This document shows, in pieces, positions 16,971-26,351 of a stretch of DNA of 64,000 nucleotides. Position numbers and translations under genes: made by a program. Position 1 is the first letter of the stretch; each line of letters opens with the position of its first letter. Origin of the DNA: Psychroserpens mesophilus (GTDB taxonomy: Bacteria; Bacteroidota; Bacteroidia; Flavobacteriales; Flavobacteriaceae); the NCBI RefSeq assembly GCF_000826645.1, contig NZ_JXJP01000008.1:496001-560000 (forward strand), in the 5' to 3' direction. The notes beneath the pieces were generated by a model. That model did not search any database. It was not told the DNA's origin and saw nothing but the letters and a program-made list of their open reading frames with translations.

Positions 16971-17930
16971 CTAAAGTTTCAGAATATCTGATTTCTCTTC
17001 CTGAAACACTTCTATCTTAGGTAAAGCTGCTATTGCTAAATCAATATATCTTAAGGCTTCAGATTTGTCTCCTTTATGCTTCTGAATTTGTGCCAACCTG
17101 TAATGTGCCCAAGCTTTAGGCACGCCATCTGCCGCTGAATAATTTTTAATATAGATTTGTAAACATTGCTCACCTTTATCTAATTGTAAATTGTATTCTG
17201 CAGCGACTTTTCCTATTTGATAATGTAATGCATTTCGTTTATGTTTAACTTGTGCTTCTTCAATATTAGCAATGGCTTTTTCAGGCTTTTTTTGAGTTTC
17301 ATAAAGATGAGTAAGTTTATCAAAACAGGTTAATGATCCTCCAATCTTAATCGCTTTTTTATAATATTCTTCTGCTAATTCAGGCTCATTATCATATTCA
17401 TAAATATAGCCTTTAGCGAGATATCCATCGACTTTTGACAGGACTTCTAACTCTTCAGCATACTTAAGTGATTTGCTTTTACTTCCACCAACAATACCAG
17501 GCAATTGCATGTACAATTCAACTAATGCCCATCGTGTATTAACATGTTTAGCATCTAATTCTGCTGCTTTCAAAAATGCAGATTTTATATCACCAATATA
17601 AGCTACTGCTCTAAGCTTACTCACGCTCAATGCTTTCATTCCTAAAGCACCACCATATTTGTAATGATAATTTGCGACGTACGGTTTCTGCTCTACTAAT
17701 TTTTTGTAAGACTCAATAGCCTCATCCCATTTTTCCTGCTGGCCATAGGCATCACCAAGCAATTCAATACCTTCTATATCATTCGGAGCTTCAATGAGAT
17801 AAGCTTCTAAGGCTGTTTCAGCTTGATTGTATTTTTTGTTCTGAAGGAATTGCTTTGCGGTATCTATTGTAGAAGATTGACCTAAACCAATAAATGGAAC
17901 TATTAAAATAAAAATAAACAGAGGTCTCAT
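16971..17930 (-). CDS. Exported TPR-repeat protein
   Basis: 319 residues with a short signal peptide (MRPLFIFILIVPFIGLGQ). The remainder is tandem TPR-like helical hairpins, e.g. QKKYNQAETALEAYLIEAP, GDAYGQQEKWDEAIESYKKL, KGYIYEYDNEPELAEEYYKK and YRLAQIQKHKGDKSEALRYI. There are no enzymatic motifs. Such proteins act as periplasmic scaffolds or chaperones. CAAAGATA at 17994-18001 (TATCTTTG on the coding strand) is a possible -7 element in the 185-base divergent gap shared with the macroglobulin gene. Confidence 0.8.
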   Translation of the reverse strand: MRPLFIFILIVPFIGLGQSSTIDTAKQFLQNKKYNQAETALEAYLIEAPNDIEGIELLGDAYGQQEKWDEAIESYKKLVEQKPYVANYHYKYGGALGMKALSVSKLRAVAYIGDIKSAFLKAAELDAKHVNTRWALVELYMQLPGIVGGSKSKSLKYAEELEVLSKVDGYLAKGYIYEYDNEPELAEEYYKKAIKIGGSLTCFDKLTHLYETQKKPEKAIANIEEAQVKHKRNALHYQIGKVAAEYNLQLDKGEQCLQIYIKNYSAADGVPKAWAHYRLAQIQKHKGDKSEALRYIDLAIAALPKIEVFQEEKSDILKL

Positions 17931-18115
17931 ATATAATAGTTACGCAAATTAATTGTTTTTAGTTTCTTGGTATTGTTTTTGATTTTGAATCAACAAAGAT
18001 AATGTGTTTACAGTTAAAATTTATAACTTCACTAAATCAAACGATTCAATCGCTCATTTGTTATTTAGTAGTTGAAGTTTTGAGTCTAAATTGAACACAA
18101 TTTAAACACCTATTC

Positions 18116-21100
18116 ATGAAATTAATTACCAATATATTGATGATCTTATGCTTTGCGAATTTTTCTGCTGCTCAATCTGATGATTTTGAAACCTTATGGA
18201 AAACCGTCTCAAAGCACGAATCTGAAGGCTTGCCTAAATCGGCTTTAAAAGTTGTCGAATCCATTTCGCAGCTCGCCAAAACCCGAAATAACACACCGCA
18301 ACAAATAAAAGCTTTGCTTCATAAGAGCAAATACATCCTAACACTTGAAGAGGAAGCGCAACTTAAAATTGTTGAAGACTTTAAAACTGAAATCTCCAAA
18401 AGTAAAACGCCTACTAAAAATATTCTTGAGAATATGTTAGCCACGATGTATTGGCAGTATTTTCAACAGCATCGTTATCAATTTTACAATCGTACCAATA
18501 CCTCTAAAAAAGTAGATGACGACTTCAGAACTTGGGACTTACAAACCTTATTCAGTGAGATACAAACACATTACCAGAACTCTTTACACAACGGACTCAT
18601 CCTTCAGCAAACACAACTTTCAGATTACAAAGACATCATTAACGAACAGGAAGGATCTAAAACGTTTCGACCTACACTTTTCGATTTACTGAGCCATAAT
18701 GCGCTTCAATTTTATAAAACTTCTGAAACTGCCATTTCGAAACCTGCGTATAAATTTGAGATCGACAATACATCGCTATTAGGTCCAACAAAAACATTCA
18801 CTGCTGTTCAATTAACATCAAAAGATTCCACTTCGCTTCAATTACAAGCACTTAAAATTTTTCAGGAATTAATTCAGTTTCATTCAAAAGATGCTAATCC
18901 TGAAGCATTAGTAGAAGTTGATTTAGAGCGTTTAAAATATGTTGTGCAACATGCAACCTTTGAAAATAAAGATGCCGTCTTATTGGAAACATTGCAATCT
19001 TCAAGTGATCGCTGGAAATCACAACCTGTGTCTGGTTTATATGATTTTGAAATCGCCTCGGTCTGGTATCAACAAGGACAACAGTACAACCCAACGACAA
19101 ATCCTGATGTACGTTGGAAACTCAAAGAAGCACTCGCTTTATGTAATATTGTGATTAGTCGTTATCCAAACAGCAGAGCTACACAACAATGTGAGGTCTT
19201 GAAATCACAAATTCTATCAGGTCGATTAGGTCTGACAGCAGAAACAGTGATTCCTATTAACAGTTACTCTAAATTTTTGGTGAGTTATACGAATGTTGAC
19301 GCTTTAAATTTCAAAATATATAAGGTGAGCCTGTCTCAAAAAGAAACTTTTGAAAACATTTACAGACCTGAAGAAAAATTAAGTTTTCTGAAAAACAAAA
19401 ATACGTTTACAACATGGAACACGTCCTTAAAAAATGAAGGTGATTATCAAAATCACACCACAGAAGTTGTCGTTCCAAAATTTGAAAACGGATATTACAT
19501 TGTGTTAGCTGAAAGCGCTGACAATAAAAATACCTTTGCTACCCAAGTACTTCAGGTGACAGATTTTGCTGTTATCGATCGTTCTTCAGGAAGTGATATG
19601 ATTTACCAGATCATCGACAGAACCAACGGAAACCCAATACGTGGGGTTTCAGCAACCATTAAGTACAAAAAAGATTATAGCAACCGATTTTATTCAGATA
19701 TCTTAACATCTGATGCTCATGGCGAAATTCGTTTAAAGAAAACGTCTGAGCGTTATTTCAATTTGAGTATAGCCCTTTCAAAGGAAAACCAATCGGCTTT
19801 TTTTGATGGTTATTATGCTTACAGAGATTATGAACGCAACTCAGATAACATCAGTTACAATTCGTTTTTATTTACAGACCGAAGTATTTACAGACCTGGA
19901 CAAACCATTTACTTTAAAGCGATTTTGCTGGAGCGTCAAAGAGGCAAATCCTCTCCTTTTTCTGAACAAAAGGTATCTGCTACGCTTCACAATGTCAATG
20001 GAGAACAACTTACAAAATTAGAATTTAAAACTAATGATTATGGGTCAATTGCAGGCGAATTCATTTTACCAGGTTCAGGTTTAAATGGTCAGTATTTTAT
20101 TCAAATCACAACGACCAAAGGTGACATTAGACAGAATAATTATTTTTCAGTAGAAGAATACAAACGACCAAAATTTGAAACCCAATTTGAACCCGTTACT
20201 GAAACTTTTAAAGTTAATGATTCTGTTGTTGCTAAAGGAACTGCTGTAGCCTATGCTGGAAGTAACATCACTAATGCCAAAGTTGTGTATCGCGTGGTGA
20301 GAAAAGTGCAATATCCTCGTTGGTATTATTGGTACAGACCTTGGTTTAACAGTGAGCCACAGGAAATTTCACATGGAGAAACAATCACAGATGATAAAGG
20401 AGTATTCGATATTACATTTAAAGCGCTTCCAGATGAAAGCGTTGTCAAAAGTTCGTTACCAATTTTCAACTATGAAGTTACAGCAGACGTCACAGACCTC
20501 AATGGCGAAACTCAAAGTGCGACTACCACAATTAATGTTGGTTACCATGCATTAACTGCTCATATTTCAATTGCTGAACAATTAGATAACACAAAAAAAG
20601 ACCATAAACTCAACATTTCTACTAAAAACTTAAATGGTGAATTTGTTCCAGCGGAAGGCAGTATCAAAATCTATAAGCTCAAAGCTCCTGATCGCGTCTT
20701 ACGTCCAAGACCATGGAATACTCCAGATTATCAGGTGATTTCTTCTGAAGAATTTAAAACCAAGTTTCCTCATGAAGCTTATACCAATGAGCAAAACCCT
20801 GTTAACTGGGAAAAAGGCAAACTAGTTTTTGAAGATTCATTTGACACTAAAGATTCCAAAGAATTAGCGCTTGGCAACATCAAAAAATGGGATTCTGGTC
20901 AATATATCATTCTGTTGGAAAGCAAAGATAAATTTGGTCAAACCGTTACTGACGAAACCAGAACAACCTTATTTAGCGACTCTGACAAAACCTTATCAGA
21001 TCAACAGCTATTTAATGTTTCAACTAATAAAAATCAATACGCTACTGGAGATACTGTAGAGCTCACTTTAGCTTCTGCAGCAGAAAACATCACAGTTACT

Positions 21101-24100
21101 GTAAGTGTTGAAAAGAATCAAAGCATCATCAACACCTATGTTATTACATTAAATAACAATAAAAAAACGATTACGATTCCAGTTACTAAAGACGATGTTG
21201 GCGGATTTGCAATTCATTACAGTTATGCTGCTTTCAATACATTTTCAGGCAGTCAGATACCAGTAAATGTGCCTTATCCAAAAAGTGATTTAGACATTGA
21301 AACGAGCACGTTTAGAGATAAGCTTCAACCAGGAACTGATGAAACCTGGAGTTTTAAGGTTAAAGGTCCGAAAGGCGAAAAAGTCACTGCCGAAATTTTA
21401 GCGAGTATGTACGACATGTCGTTAGATCAGTTTCAACCACATGCATGGACGTTCAACCCAATACAAAAGCCAACCTATTATTCAAGGTACGGACTAAGCG
21501 GACGACAAAGTTTTGGAGTTGGAGTATTTAGAGTTCATAACCAGCAAGCAAATTATCCTGGTTATCAGCAGCAACAATATGATCAGCTGAACTGGTTTGG
21601 GTTTTATTTTGGAAATAGTTATAGTTACAGATATAATATAGAAATAGTAGAAGATGATTCTGAATTAGAAGAGGTTGTTGTTGCGGGTTTTTCATCAAAA
21701 AGTAAAGATGAATTAACAAGTGCTGTTATGAATGTCTCTACAGAATCTATTTCTGGAGATGCATTAGGAATGACATATATTCCAAAAAACAAACAAAGTG
21801 GAGGAACCATATTATCTGAAATTTCAGAAAAAGAAAAGGAAGAAGAACAAAAGTTAGAAACCATTAAAGTTCGTAAAAACCTTCAGGAAACCGCGTTTTT
21901 CTTTCCACAGTTACAAACCGATAGCGTAGGTCATGTAAGTTTCAAGTTTACAACACCTGAAGCTTTAACCAAGTGGAAACTTCAGTTATTAGCTCACACC
22001 AAAACCATGGAAAGTGCTGTATCAACCTTAGAGTCTGTAACTCAAAAAGAATTGATGGTCATTCCTAATGCACCTCGATTTTTACGTCAAGGTGATGTGA
22101 TTTCAATAAGCACTAAAATTTCTAATCTTACTGACCAAAACTTATCAGGTCAGGCTAAATTGATACTCACAGATGCCATTTCTGGAGAAGACATCACTCA
22201 AAAACTGGAGATGCTTCCTGTTTCAGACTACGCAATCTTCAATGTTGATGCAAAAGGAAATACACAAGTGTCTTGGACTTTAAAAATTCCTGAAGACCTT
22301 CAAGCCGTAGAATATAAAATCCTAGCGAAGTCAGGAGATTTTAGTGATGGTGAGCAAAATTTCCTTCCTGTACTAACAAACAGAATGTTGGTGACCGAAA
22401 CCTTACCCATGTGGATTAAAAGTAACGAATCGAGAACGTTCACTATGGATAAATTGAGAACCACTACCTCAACAACTTTAAAACACCATAAACTTACTTT
22501 GGAAATGACGTCAAATCCAGCCTGGTATGCTGTGCAAGCTTTGCCTTATTTGATGGAATATCCTTACGAGTGTAATGAGCAAACGTTTAGTCGTTATTAT
22601 GCAAATGCTTTGGCAAGTCATATTGCGAATAGCAATCCGAAAATCCAGGAGGTGTTCAACCAATGGAAAAATGCAGATGCGCTACTATCTAACCTAGAGA
22701 AAAACGAAGAATTAAAGTCCATTTTAATTCAGGAAACACCTTGGTTACGAGATGCTCAAAATGAAACCGAACAGAAAAAACGCATTGCCTTATTATTCGA
22801 TTTAAACAAAATGAATTACGAGTTAGATGCTGCAAAACGTAATTTGAAAAACAATCAAATGCATAATGGTGCATGGCCTTGGTTTAAAGGCGGAAGAGAA
22901 AACCGTTTCATCACACAACACATTATTACTGGTTTTGCGCATCTTTCAAAGTTGAATGTCGCATTAAGCGCAGACGAGACGCAAATGATTAGCAATGCTA
23001 TGTCTTATTTAGATGCTGAATTTGTAAAAGAATACAAGAACATCAGAAAATACAATCCGGAAGCTGATTTATCTAAAGACCATTTAACCAATACGCAACT
23101 TCAGTATTTATATATGAGAAGTTTTCTTCCAAACTTAAAAACCTCTAAAGAAGTTTCAGACATTATGGATTACTATTATGATCAGATTAAAACCTATTGG
23201 CTAAAAAAATCCTTGTATTCAAAAGGGTTGATGACTTTGGTTATGCACAGACAACAAGATCCTAAAACAGCTGGTAAAATTTTAAAATCATTGGAAGAAA
23301 CCAGTATTACTTCAGATGAATTAGGCATGTATTGGAAAGAAAACACGAGTTCGTGGTATTGGTATCAGGCACCAATTGAAACGCAAGCTTTGCTAATAGA
23401 AGCGTTTTCAGAAGCTGGATCTATAATACTAAGTGAAGCAAAACAACTTGAAACTGTAGATAACTTAAAAATCTGGTTGTTAAAGAACAAACAAACCAAT
23501 CAATGGAAAACCACAAAAGCAACCTCTGAAGCGGTTTACGCCTTATTATTACAAGGAAGCGATTGGTTAAGTGTAACAGATATGGTTGATGTGGTTATTG
23601 GCGGACACGTGATTGCGCCTTCAAAACTAAAAGATGTTGAAGTTGAAGCAGGAACTGGTTATTATAAAACGTCTTGGTCTGCTGAAGAGATCAATCCTTC
23701 AATGGCAACTGTTGAACTGAACAAAAAAGGTAAAGGGATTGCCTGGGGAAGTTTATACTGGCAATATTTTGAAGATTTAGACAAAATTACTTCAGCCAAA
23801 ACACCATTATCTTTGAAGAAGAAACTCTTTAAAAAGACCAATACAGCTACTGGTGAGCAGATCACTGAAATTACTGCAGAATCAGAATTGAATGTTGGTG
23901 ACTTAGTAACAGTTCGTATTGAATTACGAAGCGATCGTGACATGGAATTTATTCATATGAAAGATATGCGAGCAGCTGGTTTGGAGCCTGTGAATGTGTT
24001 ATCTCAATACAAATGGCAAGACGGATTGGGTTATTATGAAAGTACAAAAGATGCTTCAACCAATTTCTTTTTCGACTATTTACCAAAAGGTGTTTATGTA

Positions 24101-24229
24101 TTTGAATACGATTTAAGAGTGAATAATGCTGGTAATATGAGTAATGGCATCACAACCATTCAAAGTATGTACGCTCCAGAATTTAGTAGTCATAGTGAAG
24201 GCGTTAGGATTTTGGTTGGTTCTAATTAA
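18116..24229 (+). CDS. Alpha-2-macroglobulin family protein with TonB-plug-like insert
   Basis: 2037 residues with a signal peptide (MKLITNILMILCFANFSAAQ). A helical N-terminal region (to about 350) precedes macroglobulin beta domains (FTDRSIYRPGQTIYFKA is the MG2 hallmark; VEEYKRPKFETQFEPV). The A2M core (KVRKNLQETAFFFPQLQTD ... PEALTKWKL) precedes the thioester domain, whose ECNEQ holds Cys1486 and Gln1489. Bacterial A2Ms trap proteases by a thioester-mediated conformational change, usually in the periplasm. Residues about 1180-1230 hold an unusual acidic insert with LEEVVVAGFSSKSKDELTSA, which closely resembles the start of SusC-type TonB plug domains. It stands alone; no PBP1C gene is adjacent. 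Confidence 0.92.
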   Translation: MKLITNILMILCFANFSAAQSDDFETLWKTVSKHESEGLPKSALKVVESISQLAKTRNNTPQQIKALLHKSKYILTLEEEAQLKIVEDFKTEISKSKTPTKNILENMLATMYWQYFQQHRYQFYNRTNTSKKVDDDFRTWDLQTLFSEIQTHYQNSLHNGLILQQTQLSDYKDIINEQEGSKTFRPTLFDLLSHNALQFYKTSETAISKPAYKFEIDNTSLLGPTKTFTAVQLTSKDSTSLQLQALKIFQELIQFHSKDANPEALVEVDLERLKYVVQHATFENKDAVLLETLQSSSDRWKSQPVSGLYDFEIASVWYQQGQQYNPTTNPDVRWKLKEALALCNIVISRYPNSRATQQCEVLKSQILSGRLGLTAETVIPINSYSKFLVSYTNVDALNFKIYKVSLSQKETFENIYRPEEKLSFLKNKNTFTTWNTSLKNEGDYQNHTTEVVVPKFENGYYIVLAESADNKNTFATQVLQVTDFAVIDRSSGSDMIYQIIDRTNGNPIRGVSATIKYKKDYSNRFYSDILTSDAHGEIRLKKTSERYFNLSIALSKENQSAFFDGYYAYRDYERNSDNISYNSFLFTDRSIYRPGQTIYFKAILLERQRGKSSPFSEQKVSATLHNVNGEQLTKLEFKTNDYGSIAGEFILPGSGLNGQYFIQITTTKGDIRQNNYFSVEEYKRPKFETQFEPVTETFKVNDSVVAKGTAVAYAGSNITNAKVVYRVVRKVQYPRWYYWYRPWFNSEPQEISHGETITDDKGVFDITFKALPDESVVKSSLPIFNYEVTADVTDLNGETQSATTTINVGYHALTAHISIAEQLDNTKKDHKLNISTKNLNGEFVPAEGSIKIYKLKAPDRVLRPRPWNTPDYQVISSEEFKTKFPHEAYTNEQNPVNWEKGKLVFEDSFDTKDSKELALGNIKKWDSGQYIILLESKDKFGQTVTDETRTTLFSDSDKTLSDQQLFNVSTNKNQYATGDTVELTLASAAENITVTVSVEKNQSIINTYVITLNNNKKTITIPVTKDDVGGFAIHYSYAAFNTFSGSQIPVNVPYPKSDLDIETSTFRDKLQPGTDETWSFKVKGPKGEKVTAEILASMYDMSLDQFQPHAWTFNPIQKPTYYSRYGLSGRQSFGVGVFRVHNQQANYPGYQQQQYDQLNWFGFYFGNSYSYRYNIEIVEDDSELEEVVVAGFSSKSKDELTSAVMNVSTESISGDALGMTYIPKNKQSGGTILSEISEKEKEEEQKLETIKVRKNLQETAFFFPQLQTDSVGHVSFKFTTPEALTKWKLQLLAHTKTMESAVSTLESVTQKELMVIPNAPRFLRQGDVISISTKISNLTDQNLSGQAKLILTDAISGEDITQKLEMLPVSDYAIFNVDAKGNTQVSWTLKIPEDLQAVEYKILAKSGDFSDGEQNFLPVLTNRMLVTETLPMWIKSNESRTFTMDKLRTTTSTTLKHHKLTLEMTSNPAWYAVQALPYLMEYPYECNEQTFSRYYANALASHIANSNPKIQEVFNQWKNADALLSNLEKNEELKSILIQETPWLRDAQNETEQKKRIALLFDLNKMNYELDAAKRNLKNNQMHNGAWPWFKGGRENRFITQHIITGFAHLSKLNVALSADETQMISNAMSYLDAEFVKEYKNIRKYNPEADLSKDHLTNTQLQYLYMRSFLPNLKTSKEVSDIMDYYYDQIKTYWLKKSLYSKGLMTLVMHRQQDPKTAGKILKSLEETSITSDELGMYWKENTSSWYWYQAPIETQALLIEAFSEAGSIILSEAKQLETVDNLKIWLLKNKQTNQWKTTKATSEAVYALLLQGSDWLSVTDMVDVVIGGHVIAPSKLKDVEVEAGTGYYKTSWSAEEINPSMATVELNKKGKGIAWGSLYWQYFEDLDKITSAKTPLSLKKKLFKKTNTATGEQITEITAESELNVGDLVTVRIELRSDRDMEFIHMKDMRAAGLEPVNVLSQYKWQDGLGYYESTKDASTNFFFDYLPKGVYVFEYDLRVNNAGNMSNGITTIQSMYAPEFSSHSEGVRILVGSN

Positions 24230-24314
24230 CTGTTAGGAAGTTAGTAATCGTTCGACAATATCAAACTTATAGTTAAAATTACTATATTTAAGATACTAAC
24301 TAATAACTAACAAT

Positions 24315-24689
24315 ATGAACTCAAAAGTTTTTATGGTCTTGAGAATTTTACTCGGACTTTTCGTTTTAGTCTTCGGACTTAATAAATTTTTAGAATTTTT
24401 GCCAGCACCTGAAGGCATGTCTGAAGATGCTATGGCCTATTTTGGCGCATTGATGAATTCAAAAACTATGGCACTTGTAGCTGTTGTAGAAATTGTTGCA
24501 GGATTAGCATTAATCTTAAATAAATTTGGCGCATTACTTGCTCTCATTTTAATGAGTGTTTCTGTAAATGCTGTTTTATTTCATGCTGCTTTAGATCAAG
24601 CAAATATTGCTGGAGCCTTGGTTTTACTCGTCTTAAACATTGCTGTTTTATTTGGTTATAAAGACCAATACAAAGCTTTATTACATTAG
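24315..24689 (+). CDS. DoxX-family membrane protein
   Basis: 124 residues with four predicted membrane helices. The first, VLRILLGLFVLVFGLNKF, is the DoxX signature; ALVAVVEIVAGLALILNKFG is the second helix pair of the family. DoxX-like proteins have been linked to quinone or thiosulfate oxidation and redox balance, but most are uncharacterised. It follows the macroglobulin gene by 85 bases and ends at a bidirectional terminator. Confidence 0.85.
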   Translation: MNSKVFMVLRILLGLFVLVFGLNKFLEFLPAPEGMSEDAMAYFGALMNSKTMALVAVVEIVAGLALILNKFGALLALILMSVSVNAVLFHAALDQANIAGALVLLVLNIAVLFGYKDQYKALLH

Positions 24690-24710
24690 AAAAACTATTC
24701 ACAAGTAAAA

Positions 24711-24731
24711 AGAGGCTTAAATTAAGCCTCT
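24711..24731. terminator. Bidirectional terminator
   Basis: AGAGGCTTA (24711-24719) pairs perfectly with TAAGCCTCT (24723-24731) over a 3-base loop, flanked by A-runs before and a T-run after, so it works in both directions between convergent DoxX and DUF4136 genes. Confidence 0.85.
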
Positions 24732-24741
24732 TTTTTGTTTT

Positions 24742-25266
24742 TTATTTTATTTCCGGAGGAAACCCTTGAAGCACTTTAGTCACTATGGCTTGAAACTGAA
24801 CTTCACGTTTTTCAGGAGAGGCATTCGGGCTGTAACTTGACTCTGAAACCGCCTGCCAGAACAATCCGTTTTTATTTTCGTCAACAAACTCGAAAATAAT
24901 TTGACGGTTTAATTTATTTTGTCCCACAGGAATTCCAATAGAAACTCCACCACCTACGCGACCTCCTGTTCCACCAACACCTACTCCAACATTGCTTCGA
25001 GATGCTTCTTGGTATTCACTACTTTTAATATCAATAAAAAAATCTGGTGTTTCAGATAATGAATACCCATGGCTTTGCATGGCTTTATCCAATGCATTTA
25101 AAAGTCGTTTGGTATCTAATTCGCTTAGTCCAGTATTTAAATCGGCGTAATAATTATAGGTCTTATAAGCTTTAAAATCTGTTGTTTTCTCGTAATCATA
25201 ATTCACACGTACTGGTGCACAAGATGATACGAAAAGTATCATTAAGAGGATTGAAATATTTTTCAT
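24742..25266 (-). CDS. DUF4136 lipoprotein
   Basis: 174 residues. The signal ends FVSSCAPVRVNYDYEKTTDF: a lipobox Cys followed directly by the family-typical VxxDYD-like start. The central TYNYY and the C-terminal half (FEFVDENKNGLFWQAVSESS, then VTKVLQGFPPEIK) match DUF4136, an envelope lipoprotein family of unknown function. A glycine-rich VGVGVGGTGGRVGGGVSIG segment sits mid-protein. The gene is flanked by a downstream terminator and an upstream hairpin. Confidence 0.85.
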   Translation of the reverse strand: MKNISILLMILFVSSCAPVRVNYDYEKTTDFKAYKTYNYYADLNTGLSELDTKRLLNALDKAMQSHGYSLSETPDFFIDIKSSEYQEASRSNVGVGVGGTGGRVGGGVSIGIPVGQNKLNRQIIFEFVDENKNGLFWQAVSESSYSPNASPEKREVQFQAIVTKVLQGFPPEIK

Positions 25267-25282
25267 TTACAATTTTGATGAG

Positions 25283-25302
25283 ATCCTAATTTACATTAGG
25301 AT
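25283..25302. promoter_or_regulatory. Hairpin upstream of DUF4136 gene
   Basis: ATCCTAAT pairs with ATTAGGAT over a 4-base loop, 17-36 bases upstream of the DUF4136 start. No T-run follows on either strand, so an operator or leader hairpin is more likely than a terminator. Confidence 0.35.
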
Positions 25303-25353
25303 TAGTTCAACTAAATCAATTTAAAAATTGAAGTTTCACTAAGATAACAAAAA

Positions 25354-26064
25354 TTATTCCGTTTCTTTTGTATCAACCGACTTCGTTAGTGCAGAAGAAA
25401 TTATTCCTGTTGGAATGGCTACAATTCCCAATCCGATCATCAAGATGAAAAACGTAAACACTTTTCCGCCAACAGTAATCGGATAGACATCACCATAGCC
25501 TACAGTTGTTAAGGTGATAATTGCCCACCAAAGGCTATCAAAAATGGATGAGAAATGTTCGGGTTGGGCTTCATTTTCAAAATAATAAATTCCAACTGCC
25601 GAAAAATAAATAAGAATTAATGTAATAAACACAAAGAGTAGAATTTCCTCTTTAGCCGATTTGATAGCTCGCGTGAAATGGTTCATCGCTTTATTGTAAC
25701 GCACTAATTTTAAAATTCTGAATAATCTCAAAAAGCGTAATGCTCTTAGCGAACGTAAATCAATTCCGAAGGATAAGTAAAACGGAAGAATGGCTAATAA
25801 ATCGATGATTCCGAAAAAACTAAATATAAATTTAGGCTTACTGTCAGCAACATAAATCCTTAACACATATTCCATAGTAAAGACACTAACACTAAACACT
25901 TCAATAGCATAGAGAATTGATTTCGTCTGAGGTTTGAGATTTGGAATCGTTTCTACTGAAAATGTAACTATCGAAACTAAAATTAAAGCCTGAATAAAAA
26001 ATGCAAAATAACGACTGGTAGGATTGTCATTAATTTCTACAATGCTTTTAATTTTTTCTTTCAT
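25354..26064 (-). CDS. Voltage-gated potassium channel-like ion transporter
   Basis: 236 residues from the ATG at 26062-26064 (MKEKIKSIVEIND); the frame runs on to 26091 but the family begins here. Six membrane segments: S4 is visible as RSLRALRFLRLFRILKLVRY with regularly spaced Arg, and the pore loop TLTTVGYGDVYP carries the K+ selectivity filter TVGYGD. No C-terminal RCK or cyclic-nucleotide domain, so gating is probably by voltage alone. Divided from the obgE gene by a repeat-rich 287-base gap. Confidence 0.9.
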   Translation of the reverse strand: MKEKIKSIVEINDNPTSRYFAFFIQALILVSIVTFSVETIPNLKPQTKSILYAIEVFSVSVFTMEYVLRIYVADSKPKFIFSFFGIIDLLAILPFYLSFGIDLRSLRALRFLRLFRILKLVRYNKAMNHFTRAIKSAKEEILLFVFITLILIYFSAVGIYYFENEAQPEHFSSIFDSLWWAIITLTTVGYGDVYPITVGGKVFTFFILMIGLGIVAIPTGIISSALTKSVDTKETE

Positions 26065-26177
26065 TTTTGATACCTTATAATTTGATCGCAATATATTAAA
26101 AATCAGACCTAAATTATAAAAGTCTTATCGATTTTGCGTTAAGGATGGAGGCTTTGTTGGAGCTCTTTTTTACTTTT

Positions 26178-26203
26178 ATCTCGGCTGCGATCGATATGAC
26201 AAA
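26178..26203. repeat. Degenerate dispersed intergenic repeat, copy 3
   Basis: ATCTCGGCTGCGATCGATATGACAAA matches the pattern at 1301, 8494 and 55891 (TCTCG...CG-TCGA-ATGACA). It lies in the gap between the channel gene and obgE. Confidence 0.5.
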
Positions 26204-26243
26204 TAAAAAAAAAAGCGACTGCCGAGAGACTGGTCTAGTTTTA

Positions 26244-26329
26244 CTGTAAGGTTTAAATGAAAAGGGTTCTAATTTAAGACCTACAAGATTTTGAAAACCT
26301 TGCAGGTTAACTTATAAGACGCCTTACAG
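26244..26329. repeat. Nested inverted-repeat element
   Basis: An outer inverted pair CTGTAAGG (26244-26251) / CCTTACAG (26322-26329) encloses an inner near-palindrome of two 14-base arms (26279-26292 and 26294-26307) that pair with two mismatches around a single G. The inner part resembles the ACCTACAAGG...CCTTGTAGGT hairpins dispersed in Bacteroidota intergenic regions. No open frame inside. Confidence 0.5.
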
Positions 26330-26351
26330 GAAAAGTAGAAACGCCAGAAAC

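Noticed and set aside
18116-24229. Frameshift or gene fusion between the macroglobulin and a TonB-dependent receptor
   Set aside because: Only about 35 residues resemble a plug start; no plug or barrel follows and the macroglobulin core continues in the same frame.
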